Positions 54,161-64,000 of a DNA stretch of 64,000 nt are shown here, piece by piece. Both the position numbers and the translations under genes were made by a program. Positions within the stretch are counted from its first letter, which is position 1. The number at the start of each line of letters is the position of its first letter. Source of the DNA: Amblyomma americanum (taxonomy: Eukaryota > Arthropoda > Arachnida > Ixodida > Ixodidae); assembly GCF_052857255.1 (NCBI RefSeq), contig NC_135505.1:52893102-52957101 (forward strand). The letters run 5' to 3'. The notes beneath the pieces were generated by a model. It did not search any database. It was not told the DNA's origin and saw only the letters and a list, made by a program, of their open reading frames with translations.

Positions 54161-57100
54161 CTACATGAGCGGGCGCTCTTCCTTTTACATTGCTTTTGTC
54201 TTTCTTGGTTGTTTTTTTATGTTTTAGTTTTCTTACGCTGTCTCTTTTTAGATTATCAGTGTGGGGTATTTAAAGATTGTCGCATGGGCATGCGTTGTTG
54301 CTGAGCGATAAGACGTTATTCGTTCTTCAATTTCATTCAGTTGTAAGCCTAGCACCGTCCTGCCTTTGTCTTTTTTTGTCCCGTCTTAGCGCTGCGTTTT
54401 TGCTAAGAATTTATGATGAAATGGCCCTTAAGTATCCCAAGTATACATATGCAACTCTTTTTTCTCAACAGTATTTTTGCGCTCTTTAAACATCTTTACG
54501 TAGCCTGAGGAACTAGAAACTGTACTTATATGTTCCCCTCATATATTTTCTTTTTTTTTCTGTTTTTTTGCGTACCACAGATTATCAAAATATGATTGTG
54601 GAAGAGTGTATACCTGCTATTTAGTTTATTATTCTTCTCTCATATTTTCTTTTCGATGTTACTAAGCTACTTAAAGGTGATGCATAATTTTTCCAAGAAC
54701 TTCTTTTGCCATTCTCACGAATATACTGTCCTTTTCCTCTTGTACTTTCAAACTATACCATATTCTCTTATGTTGAGTATCTACGAGACGCGCCTCATGC
54801 GTTGATTTTTTATCTTTTGGAATCCTTACATTCTCGTGTGTACCATATTTTGTCATGTCGCACTGCTCCCGATGGGAGGGGAATATCTGAAAATGTGGCA
54901 ACAAAGAGCAGCGGTGATTGTTTCATACAATTCACCGACACATCCATTTTCCAACCACATTATATCGACACAGTATTTGTTGTAAACAGTGCCCAGTCAG
55001 TAGAGTGAACCGCTGAGCAGCGTGGTTTCGTCGTGGTCACTGTAGGCGATGATGATAGGCTGATAAAAGTTGGCAAGTGATCACTTTCATAACGCTTGTC
55101 TAAAACAATCACTAAAACAGACGGCTTTAATACCAGAAAGTGATAGCATTATCAGGCGGCCGCAGCTTATTGCCAGCCGCAATCGGCTGGCGCGCGCGGG
55201 CGTGCCTATGAGCACATTTCGAAGCGAAAAAGTAATTGCCAACGGACTACTCGTCCACACTTCCGCCGTCTACCTTAGTAGCCCTCCCGTCATGATCGCT
55301 GCGGAGGTTCTTTAGCAGTTCGTTATAACTTCATTGTGCAGCGAAATTCCGCTCTTCGCAAACCACCGCACCACGACATCGCATAGAACCGCTGAAAATT
55401 TTAACTCGCTGCAGATACCACAACTGCGTCACCCGCTGTGAACGTCGAATTTGCGACCCGCCGCGCAGTTCGTTACTTCGGCGTAAAGAATGGCAGCCAT
55501 CTTTAATGCAGTCGTGAATGAGCGCCGGTAGCTACCGTACCCGGAGCACAAGTGCCAATTGAAGAAGTACTACATTAAAAACTGGCAAAACGCAGCCGAC
55601 ATTAGTCAAATGCTTCAGAGCCAAAGAGAAACTACCCGTGAGCTGCGTCGGCTGTTCCGACAGCCAGCGACAATAATCAGCACCGCTGCCGTTCCAAAGG
55701 CAGTTCCATTTATAAACATCAGCAGTTTCATCTATTATTTACACGCTTCTGAGCGCGCAGTGCGCAGTTGAAAGCAAAAAAAAAACTTGGGGACGCCTAA
55801 GTTGGTTGCCCCACTCTAACGAATGTTAAAAGTAGAATGCGATTGCGTTATTGGGATCCCGCCGCTGAACAACAGCCGCAATCTGCAACCATGTTTGAGG
55901 ATCGAGGGCCGTGGTGTGGGGTTCCGGTTTGCTGCTTATCGACAACAATGGGCCACTCCGCGCGGGGAGGGGACGCTGGTTCTACGCGTTGACATAGCAG
56001 CTGTTCAAGGCCAAAGCCAAGAGCTATCAGACAGAGCCGCGCAGCAAAAATGAAACCCCGCTGTAGCATACCTGATATCTATGTTGTCTCATTCGCCTTT
56101 TTTTATGGTGCCATGCTTCGGATTCGATTGTAAGTCGAGCCCCCACATCGGAATTTCAAACTCAAATAAATAGGCCTAATTACAATTGTGTAAATACGAT
56201 AAACAGAAGCATATAGAGTCTAACTAAATATGTCCGCCAGTATTGTGCGTTACACACCGACAAAGGCCTCGGCTTTTCGCGGCTTTTTTTAACATGATAC
56301 GAAATGAAGGAACAGGGGTGCATGCCTTCTCGCCGTACAACCTCGAAGTCAGCGCGCATCGAGGTGCAAGTGATGGCAGCGCCGCCACAGCGGACAGCAG
56401 CCGCTCCTTGCTTGGGCATTGCGGCTGGGGAATGTTTGGCCCCTCCTGTGCGTCTCGACATCTAGGAACGGGTTCAGCGTGAGATCTTAATGGCCACGAA
56501 CTATAATAAACCCATCGCGCATTACCACGGGGACAAATAGCATACTGTGCTTGCTAAAATGATTCTTAATGTCTCGACCTTTCCTAGTTCAGCCTTTAGC
56601 CTTGCCAAAAGACGTGGCCGGTGGTATCTGAAAAGTCGTAGGCTGTCGCTGCATTGTTCGCTGAGGCCTTGGAGGCCAAACCACGGTCAACTGCCTGCAA
56701 AAAAGCTAAATGTTTGTGTTCGACGAACCACTGTCTCTGAATGTGAATTCGCGACATGCCACAGACGAACTCATCGCGAAGCGCATCATCTGAATATAGC
56801 CGAACTAACATGTTTGAGCCAGCCTGTGTATCTGTTCCACAAACTGGGCTGTCACGTGAGTTTAACGCATCACGGTGCGATAAAACTTCACCCTGTTAGC
56901 ATTAACGCATAGCCTCGGTGACATACGATTGCTCAGATTTTCCTTCAAATGGCCTCAGAAAGTCGCTCGCGATAAAAATGTGGCGTGCTTGACATCATAA
57001 AGGGCGCCACTTCACAGATATTCTCCAGCAAGATTTTGTTTATGCGTTTTGTGGAAGCTTGGTTATATACAGTCAAAATTTGATTTTCGGCGTCTTCGCG

Positions 57101-57640
57101 CCATTTTCTCTCCCCCTCGTCAATTTTCTCATGCCAAACATCGGCGCTCCACCACCGAGCCCTCCGGTACCTTTGCTGGCTGCCGATGCGCGCGGATTGG
57201 CCGTGGTCTTGGTAGCTGCGTGACGTCTTAAAGAGTTGGCAGGGCAAACCAATGCTAACCCGTGGCTGGTCACGGCACTTACACGACATGGCGTTGTATG
57301 CCAGGCTTCGCGCGATAGCCCTGCAGCGCGAGTCGCCACGAGGTACGAAAGCTGGAATTTAAAAAATGTATTGTAAATTTCCCGACCGCTTTCGAGGTAC
57401 CGTACGCGGCATGAGCCCTCGGCGGCCTGTATTTTACATATTGCAAAAATTTTAAAGCCAAGCTCAAAGATTCTTTTCCGAAACCCTTTAACTTTCTCAG
57501 CGACTTAGAAGAAGACGTGTCGGGAGCAGTCAATGACTGAACAGTTAGGTTTTTGAACTGATGAGACACACGAAAGCGTGCACTTGAAGGTCCCTGGAAC
57601 AATGTTTCTCGTCTTATGACTTTAACTCAGGGGTTGAGTC
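54161..57640. other. No gene recognised
   Basis: The first 400 bp are T-rich and may be the tail of the Penelope-like relic. Minus ORF 57289-56945 (114 residues) and overlapping short ORFs around 57050-57340 show no recognised family. A GATGATGAT-type word near 55047 may be a small LINE tail. Confidence 0.4.
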
Positions 57641-57668
57641 GGTGAAAGGTTATTTTTCTCCCAACAGT

Positions 57669-57849
57669 GTGGCCATCTCGCATTATCGTCAGTTCCGAAC
57701 TCAAGAAGTCAATGTCAACACAGCTCTAGGGTCCTGCTGTCTATACGTTTATCCTCGTTGCCAGTACAACGTGTTCTGTGAAGGCAGGAGCCAGGAAATT
57801 GCAGTCAAGCGTTTTGAAGAAATGTTTTCATTCTATTAATAAAGCAATA
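57669..57849 (+). CDS. Possible terminal exon of an unknown gene
   Basis: A pyrimidine tract ending in CAG (TTATTTTTCTCCCAACAG, to 57668) is followed by an open frame, VAISHYRQFRTQEVNVNTAL, then GSCCLYVYPRCQYNVFCEGR and a stop TAA at 57837-57839 that touches AATAAA (57838-57843). Four cysteines and the stop/poly(A) arrangement resemble the TIL-like exon at 14892. No family was recognised, and chance is a real alternative. Confidence 0.25.
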
Positions 57850-58704
57850 ACGAGCGCCAGACACACGGGCCACCGTCGGCTATAAGGTAGGACGAAGTGC
57901 GGCAACTGCGCTCGGCATCGTGGTATATAAACCGTTGTCAAGAATGTGTGTCCCAGTAGCGCACCTGCCGATATCAGTCGCCAAAAAATAACTTTACTCG
58001 ATAGACACGACCTGGGGGGCTTTGTGCTGCCCTTCGCAGCAGGCGTAGCTTAGGGCTGCTTCGCAGTTTTCAGAGGCATGTTTTTCTGAAGTGCATTTAG
58101 CGCATATTTGGGGGCCGCGGCAGAAATAAGAGCTATGCCCAAATCTTTGCCAGCTTAAACACCACCTGAATTTTGAATATACGCACGCAGTGCAATCTGT
58201 CTCCGCGCCACTTCAATTGAGTCGGTTAGTGTGCACGAATTGAAAGTCAGTGCCAGGTGCTACATTCGGATTTCCTTGCTACCATTCTTGTTTTCATTTG
58301 TTAAGCTTTGGTTCAATTTAGATCGCTGAAACCGACCAGCGTTTCCAGCTCAGTGAGATCCTGAAAAACAATTTCTGAGATCACGCCGCGAATACGTCTG
58401 GCAAATCTCTGGTTTCGAAATGTTCGAAATGTAAAGTACCTAAAGTATGTAACAAATGTACAGGAGCAAGTCACCGCTAGCTAGCTTTGTCACCTGCTAG
58501 CCGAGGCCGAAGGCTTTTTAGCACACTAAGGAACTATGAATGGTAGGGTTGTGAGACCGGTACGTTTTCCAAACTGAATGCAATATGATTAGAACAGACA
58601 TGCTACCGAATAGAATATAGATAATGTGCCTGAAAAATTGCACCGAATACGAATGGAATAAAAAAAAACTTTGTCTGCGGATTTGCAGAGCTAAATCAGA
58701 ATTA
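57850..58704. other. No gene recognised
   Basis: A TATATAAA lies near 57932 but no coding region follows. Short ORFs lack motifs. Confidence 0.4.
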
Positions 58705-59215
58705 TTACCATCATCATCAGCCTGAATACACCCACTGCAGGGCAAGGTCCTCTGCCATGTCTCTCCAATGAACCCTGTCCTTTGCCAGCTGCGCCCATCC
58801 TATGCCTGAAGACTTCCTAGTCTCATCCGCCCAGCTAACCTTCTACCCCCCCCCCCCCCCTGCTACGTTTGCCTTCTCTTGGCATCCGCTCCGTTACCCT
58901 TAAGGACCAGTGGTTATCTTGCCTTCGAATCACATGCCCTCTCCCAGCCCATTTCTACTTCTTGATTTCGACTAGGATGCCATTAACCCGCGTTTATTCC
59001 CTCACGCACTCTGGCCGCTTCAAGTGTCTTAGCGTTAGACCTGTAGTTTTTATTTCTACAGCTCGCTACGTTGTCCTTTACTTAAGCTGAACCCTTTTCG
59101 TTATGTTCCCATTTCTGCCCCGTAGATGAGTACCGGTAAGATACGGCTGTTCTACACTTCTTTCTTGCGGGATATTGGTAAACTGCTATTCGCGATCTGA
59201 GAGAACCTGAAGTGT
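58705..59215 (-). mobile_element. RTE-like LINE 3' end, copy E
   Basis: It begins (element 3' end) with CATCATCATCAGCCTGAATA and the CTGCAGGGCAAGGTCCTCTG block, and continues through TTAAGGACCAGTGGTTATCT and GGATATTGGTAAACTGCTAT. The same words in the same order occur at 40560-41020 and 20-60. It is truncated inside the RT C-terminal region. A run of 15-16 C lies at about 58845-58860. Confidence 0.75.
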
Positions 59216-62200
59216 AACAAAAATGCTCCGCTGTACAGAGAAGCCCGCTGGTAATGCGTTGCCGGAGAGCTTTCGTCAACATGAGCTACAGACTATGTCA
59301 GAAACAGCGACTCCGTATGACGACCGTCACATGCTTGGTGACGGAAAGTTACGATATGCTATGCACGAAAACTAGATCGTTTTTTCGCATCGAATGCTTT
59401 TTGCTGTGTTCTTATTAAAGATTCCGTGATGTCTATGTATACTCCCTCCGTTCACTCGGAATTCGTTTTACCTAGAGCGTAAATAATCGGTATTTTAATT
59501 ATGTACTTTACGTATTACATGCACATGCGTCTTTGTATAGCTTCTGCGCAGAACGTTCACGGCAGATATAGCAGTCCAGGTGCCGAAGAAATAAGTATTA
59601 TGTACAAGACTTTCCTTTGCACATATTATGTACTGCAAACGTACAAAGAATGCAGCTTAGACTGAGAGAGTGGTGTTTGGGTGAGTAAAAGTACATACGC
59701 TTTATTTATATGACAAACTGCACACATTGTACCTCTGCACATTGCTCTCGTGTTCCTGTAAAAAGCATAAAAAAGTCTCAATTAGTAGTCACACAACACC
59801 ACTTTTAAATTTTGAAAAATACATTTGTACCATCCGCTATTGAACAATCAGCCTTCGTAGAAGCTTGCAAGAGCCATTTACTGCGATGCAAACTCCTATG
59901 ATTCATTTGAAAAATTCATTTCTCATAACGGTAAAGATTAAAAACCACAGCTGCAGGAAGAAGCAGACAAAATGCGCTTACCCGAGCGCCACTGTGTGCA
60001 TGAAAGTCGTTACGGCTGTCTGTCATTTCGTGTAAAGATAAAGTAGCTCAGGATGGGTGTCAAATACAATTCGATGCAGATGCCTTTCAGTACACAGTAC
60101 TCAAGGCACAACTTAGCTAGCAAAGAACTTTGGTAACATCTGAGAAAGGTTGGACACTCTGCCACAAGCATGATTATATTTGTAACTTTTTATGGCACAG
60201 GGTCATCTGTGGCCAAAGAGCGCCATGGCACAAAGTATTTTCTTTAACTCAACTTGCGGCCAAAAACCTATTTTCCAAACATTTCACTCAAAAGAAGCCG
60301 AGCACCAGGCCATGGGAAAACCTGTACTCATTGTATCTCCGGTGGGTACCCGGCACTTGCCCAGAAGAAATCAGGAAGCAGACTTCCCCCTAACCTTATG
60401 CTTTTACTCAAAGTTTCCATTATCTCAGCAGGTGCAAGAAAATGTACTAATTTCTAATGTCAGTAAAAATGCAGTCATAGGTGCCGGTCACAGCTTACTA
60501 AGGTATTCCTACATCTCTGCAGTGTGCCTTACGAGGAACGGAGTGTCAAGTTTCTAAAAGGACTCTGTGCAGAAATTTAACCGAAGGCTGTTGGCATGTG
60601 AACCTTTTCAAAATGATTACCCAGAAAACGAAGTGTCCTCATGTGTTTAATGCAAAAAAGGATGAAGGAATGAGCCTTTCTGCTTCTTTAAAAGCTGTGA
60701 TCGCAGGCACTCAGCTGGCAAGTCAGGCTTGCTATATTCAGGAGATAAGTGTACATATGAGACATCTTTCATAAACAATTCTCACAGTGGAATCTCAACC
60801 AAAAATATTTAAATGCAACTCATTTTTTGCTCCAATTTCCCAATACACACTCTTATTTGATTAAAAACATGTAATTTGGCTACATTAGCGGAAGCACAGC
60901 ACCAAGGCTCTCAACAACTGTCTGAAGCACTGTACGAAAGTTCTCGTGCCACCATGAATATAGGTACTTTATAATGCACACTGTTCACGTCTTCATCATT
61001 CCATGCTAACCCAGCACTTAGGCAGCGAAATTTTTGTATAAAAAAAGAGATCTTGTTTTTGTTTGACTGGTCATAATAAATTTTACTAGGTACTTGGTGC
61101 TTCTTGTTACACTGTCCCACATTAAATAATGTCAGTGTGTCATCACCCTTGCAATTTTGTCATTTTTGATCTCGAAATTTGTTGTATTAAGATGTTCTTA
61201 GAAATTCTGGTTGAAATAAATCTGGAAAAGTATTTCAAAAATTCTGGGCATGAGGAAGAAGGAAGCGAGCAAGATAACCTGGACGAATTTTTTTGTTTTC
61301 ATGCAAGCATCAGCTGCCTTTCACGGAAAATGGATAATTTAGCGGGTTTCACCTTTCCCAATGGAATCCCATTATTAAAACATATAACTATGCATAAAAG
61401 TTTCAGCCTTCTATTCTGCATAAAGGAAACAAAATTCCTCTGGTTTTTCTTTAGAAGCCTCTGCAAGTACACAACTCAGTGGATCTACTCTTCAATATGT
61501 GAATCTACCAGCGCGAGCCAGGGTTGAGAAAGGAGACAAAACTGGTGCTGACTCGCAACTTCAGTTTTTCAAGTGAACAGAGAATATGCATTTTTTGCAT
61601 AAAACAGCTCAATAGACGGGACCAAGAGAAGACACAGACAACTAGCCCACCTTACTCCATTCTATGAGGGAATATATAGAAAAGCAAAATCACACCAAAA
61701 ATCACACAGTAACAAAGAAGCTGCATCCCAATATAAATAAAGGATAGTCCTTAACATTCCTCTCATCTAGACAGTCCAAATTGCTGTGTGGTAACGCGAT
61801 AGACCGCACACTCACACATTCGTCACCGAGTCATAATATGTGTCTAGCCTCGATAATTTTCCGCTTAATGTGCTCCGAACATATCGCCAAAATGCGAGTT
61901 GCCAAAAGGAAAGGCTAACAGCCTTCACACATTTGCAGTGCACAGATAAGTAAGCATCCTTACCAATATCCAAATACCACTTGTGCTCTCATTGTTTTAC
62001 ATTGATACACCTCTCAGTTTGACCAACTTAAACAGAAGCACATATACGTTGTCACGTTTCAGTCGACACATATGCTTTTTCTGAGCCAAATTCACAATAT
62101 TATTCTTAACAATTTTACAGATTGTAGACTACTTATTAGGGCCGAGGACACCATTTCTACGTCATACCTTCTGGCCGCATTTTCCAAATTGTGCGACAAT

Positions 62201-62679
62201 TTATGCAAGCGCAGTTACACAGTTGGTATTTTGGCATCTCGCTGGTTGGCCCCGGCCTCATACTGCCAGTCCCTACGAAAGGGTTTCAGCTTTAACATGC
62301 TAAATGGAAGATTTGCACATCATCAAGTAATAAGGACAGCAGCACAGCACGCATACGTACGAGTGCTAAATTTTGAGCGGATACAGAATTCAAGAGCGCA
62401 TGCTTGACATTCAGCGTTGACAGTCAAGGAAACGAGGAAATACGCATTTGAACATTCAAGACTGATTGAGCCGGATCCTTCACTTCTAACGCTTAATGTC
62501 ATGCACGGGCTCATGAATTCTGCATCCCCTCCAAAGCTCCAAGGTTGGCGCTTGTGCATTTGTGTCCTGTCCTGCTCTCCTCGTTACTTGATGCTGCGCC
62601 ATTCTTATTTTTCATGTCTGGCCAACTTGACAAGTCTTATTCGCTCAGCTTTAACAATTTATCACACGCTCCTGGAATA
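59216..62679. other. Long stretch with no recognised gene
   Basis: 3.4 kb of AT-rich sequence. ORFs 60192-60557 and 61129-61527 show no domain. No transposon motifs were seen, unlike most of the window. Host intron or 3' UTR is possible. Confidence 0.4.
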
Positions 62680-63478
62680 GCATGGTTGGAAACTCATGCT
62701 TTCGTTAGCCTTGAACATGCTCATGGTAACCAGTTGTCATGCTGTGAAAGCATGTATTCATCAATACCGAGCCTAGTCTAGACGACGCAATTCTATGTTT
62801 CACCAGTTTAGAATGGTTCGACCAATAGTCAAGTAGCTGCTTAACACGGCTTGGTGCTGTCTCCAGCACACATGGCATGTGTAAAATATCAAGATAAAAT
62901 CCTGAAACCACAGATCTTTTTGTTTGGACATTTGTTCTGAGGTAAGCTTAAGACAGAGGCCTTGCTTTTTTACCAACTTGACAATATGTACAGGTTCTGC
63001 ACTATCGCAACCATTTTAAAAGACCAGAAAATCATAGACGTACATAGCGAAAGATTTTTCCCCAAGCCCATGCAAGTTCTTGGCAATCATTCCGTCCGCC
63101 CTGCTAAAAAGTATATTGCTTAGCACAGGGGCAACCTTCGCATCAATAGATATACCAGACTTTTTAACATACGCCACACTGCCATAGTCCACAAACATGC
63201 TCTTCAAATAAAATGAGGTAAGTTCCAAAAGAGATTTATATTACACACATGTTCCTAAACGCAAGCTCATCATTGTGCTTTTACATACACGTTCACAACC
63301 TTTTCATGAGATCTGCATACTAAATGGAGTCGAATAGTTCTACATCGGCACTAACCGCCAGACAATCTGCTGGATTGTCATTCTTCGGACACTCAACCAA
63401 ACTTCGAATTGAGCACAGGAAACGAATCTTCGAGACGTGAAGTGGACAGATTCTTTTTCAAATAGCCAGAGACAAAAA
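62680..63478 (-). mobile_element. Penelope-like RT fragment, minus copy
   Basis: Frame 63228-63016 reads YLKSMFVDYGSVAYVKKSGI, SIDAKVAPVLSNILFSRADG and LGEKSFAMYVYDFLVF. This is the Penelope-like RT palm, where the GSxxAPVLSDIFLS block precedes YVDDFLV; YVDD has become YVYD. Frame 62911-62705 gives NHSKLVKHRIASSRLGSVLM, the later HSKLVKRGIA block. It faces a homologous plus-strand copy. Confidence 0.78.
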
Positions 63479-64000
63479 TTTGCATGTACCCTTTTCTGAA
63501 ATTTATGTGCAAAGCATGTGTTTGAATAACAATTATTGTAAGAGCACGTTTGTAGAGTATCGCGGTGTGGTTTGTGTTCAAAAATCTAGTATGTGTAGTG
63601 GTGCGAAGATTGGCCTTGTGTTAAGCGATATTTTCTTTAGCAGGGCGGATAGAATTGTCAAGAACTTGCATGGGCTAAGGGACAAAATATTTCTCTGTGT
63701 TAATGATTTTCTGGTCTTTTACAAAGGTTTTGATAGTTGAGACCTCTACATGTTCTCAAGTTGTTTAATAAGCAAGGTCGTTGCCTTAGCTTTACCTTGT
63801 AGAAAATGTGCAAACAAACGAGCTGCGGTTTCTGGACCTTACCTTGTTGTTCTGCCGACGCCATTTGTGCTGGCGATATTCACACAGGAGTATTAAGCTA
63901 CTGCTTGGCTACAGGTCAATCATTCCAAGCAAGTGAAAGACAGCATTGCACTGTTTAGCCTAGGATGAGAATTGATACAGTGATGCTTTCACAGCTTGAC
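63479..64000 (+). mobile_element. Penelope-like RT fragment, plus copy (runs off the window)
   Basis: Frame 63480-63740 reads YCKSTFVEYRGVVCVQKSSM, AKIGLVLSDIFFSRADRIVK and RDKIFLCVNDFLVF, the same palm segment as the minus copy, with YVDD changed to CVND. Further on, VNHSKQVKDSIALFSLG (about 63918-63968) matches the HSKLVKRGIA block. The two copies differ at many sites and are joined head to head near 63479. Confidence 0.78.

Noticed and set aside
57932..57940. TATATAAA promoter
   Set aside because: No coding region or conserved initiator follows; TATA-like words are frequent in this AT-rich DNA.

Overview
The window looks like nuclear DNA of an ixodid (hard) tick or a close chelicerate. 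It is eukaryotic, gene-poor and built almost entirely of decayed transposable elements. The pointers are a tRNA-derived SINE that resembles the Ruka type of hard ticks, a high load of chelicerate-like RTE-like, I-group, CR1-like and Penelope-like elements and several Ty3/gypsy families, and one terminal exon of a small secreted cysteine-rich (TIL-like) peptide. Species cannot be fixed from sequence reading alone. There is no sign of bacterial operons, rRNA or CRISPR.

Layout. 1-1300: RTE-like LINE relic (minus). 1690-5800: decayed Ty3/gypsy element (minus) with a ~790 bp foldback sequence inside its integrase. 6684-14165: a three-level nest, in which an RTE-like LINE (plus) is split by a Ruka-like SINE, which is split by a nearly full-length 5.7 kb I-group LINE (minus). 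14892-15128: TIL-like terminal exon, the best candidate host gene. 15800-17880: another RTE-like relic. 18130-19217: processed pseudogene of a Y-box (cold-shock domain) protein. 19557-26703: LTR retrotransposon whose pol order is integrase before reverse transcriptase, carrying a tandem tRNA-derived repeat. 27269-31168: conventional gypsy element. 31191-32364: about 293 uninterrupted copies of CAGG. 32481-37879: AT-rich DNA without recognisable genes. 37880-38965: CR1/Jockey-like relic split by a hairpin insertion. 40510-41780: RTE-like relic. 41932-49897: gypsy element with 375 bp LTRs, an internal hairpin insertion, and a 3.2 kb I-group LINE inserted 9 bp from the outer end of one LTR. 49957-50462: larger hairpin element. 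50470-52080: old I-group relic. 53150-54160: Penelope-like relic with a GIY-YIG remnant. 58705-59215: RTE-like 3' end. 62680-64000: two Penelope-like fragments facing head to head.

How the parts relate. No pathway is encoded here; the sequence is a record of insertion into insertion. Relative ages can be read from the nesting: RTE before SINE before I-group LINE at 6.8-14.2 kb, and gypsy before both the hairpin element and the I-group LINE at 41.9-49.9 kb. The most unusual structure is a family of hairpin (foldback) insertions at 38.7, 44.0 and 50.0 kb. They share a 19-nt anchor beginning GGGCGAGTT and have 9-11 bp target duplications. In each copy the two arms are nearly perfect complements of each other, yet the arms differ strongly between copies.

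Almost every coding stretch is a pseudogene. The exceptions worth treating as possibly functional are the TIL-like exon and, much less certainly, a possible terminal exon near 57.7 kb.
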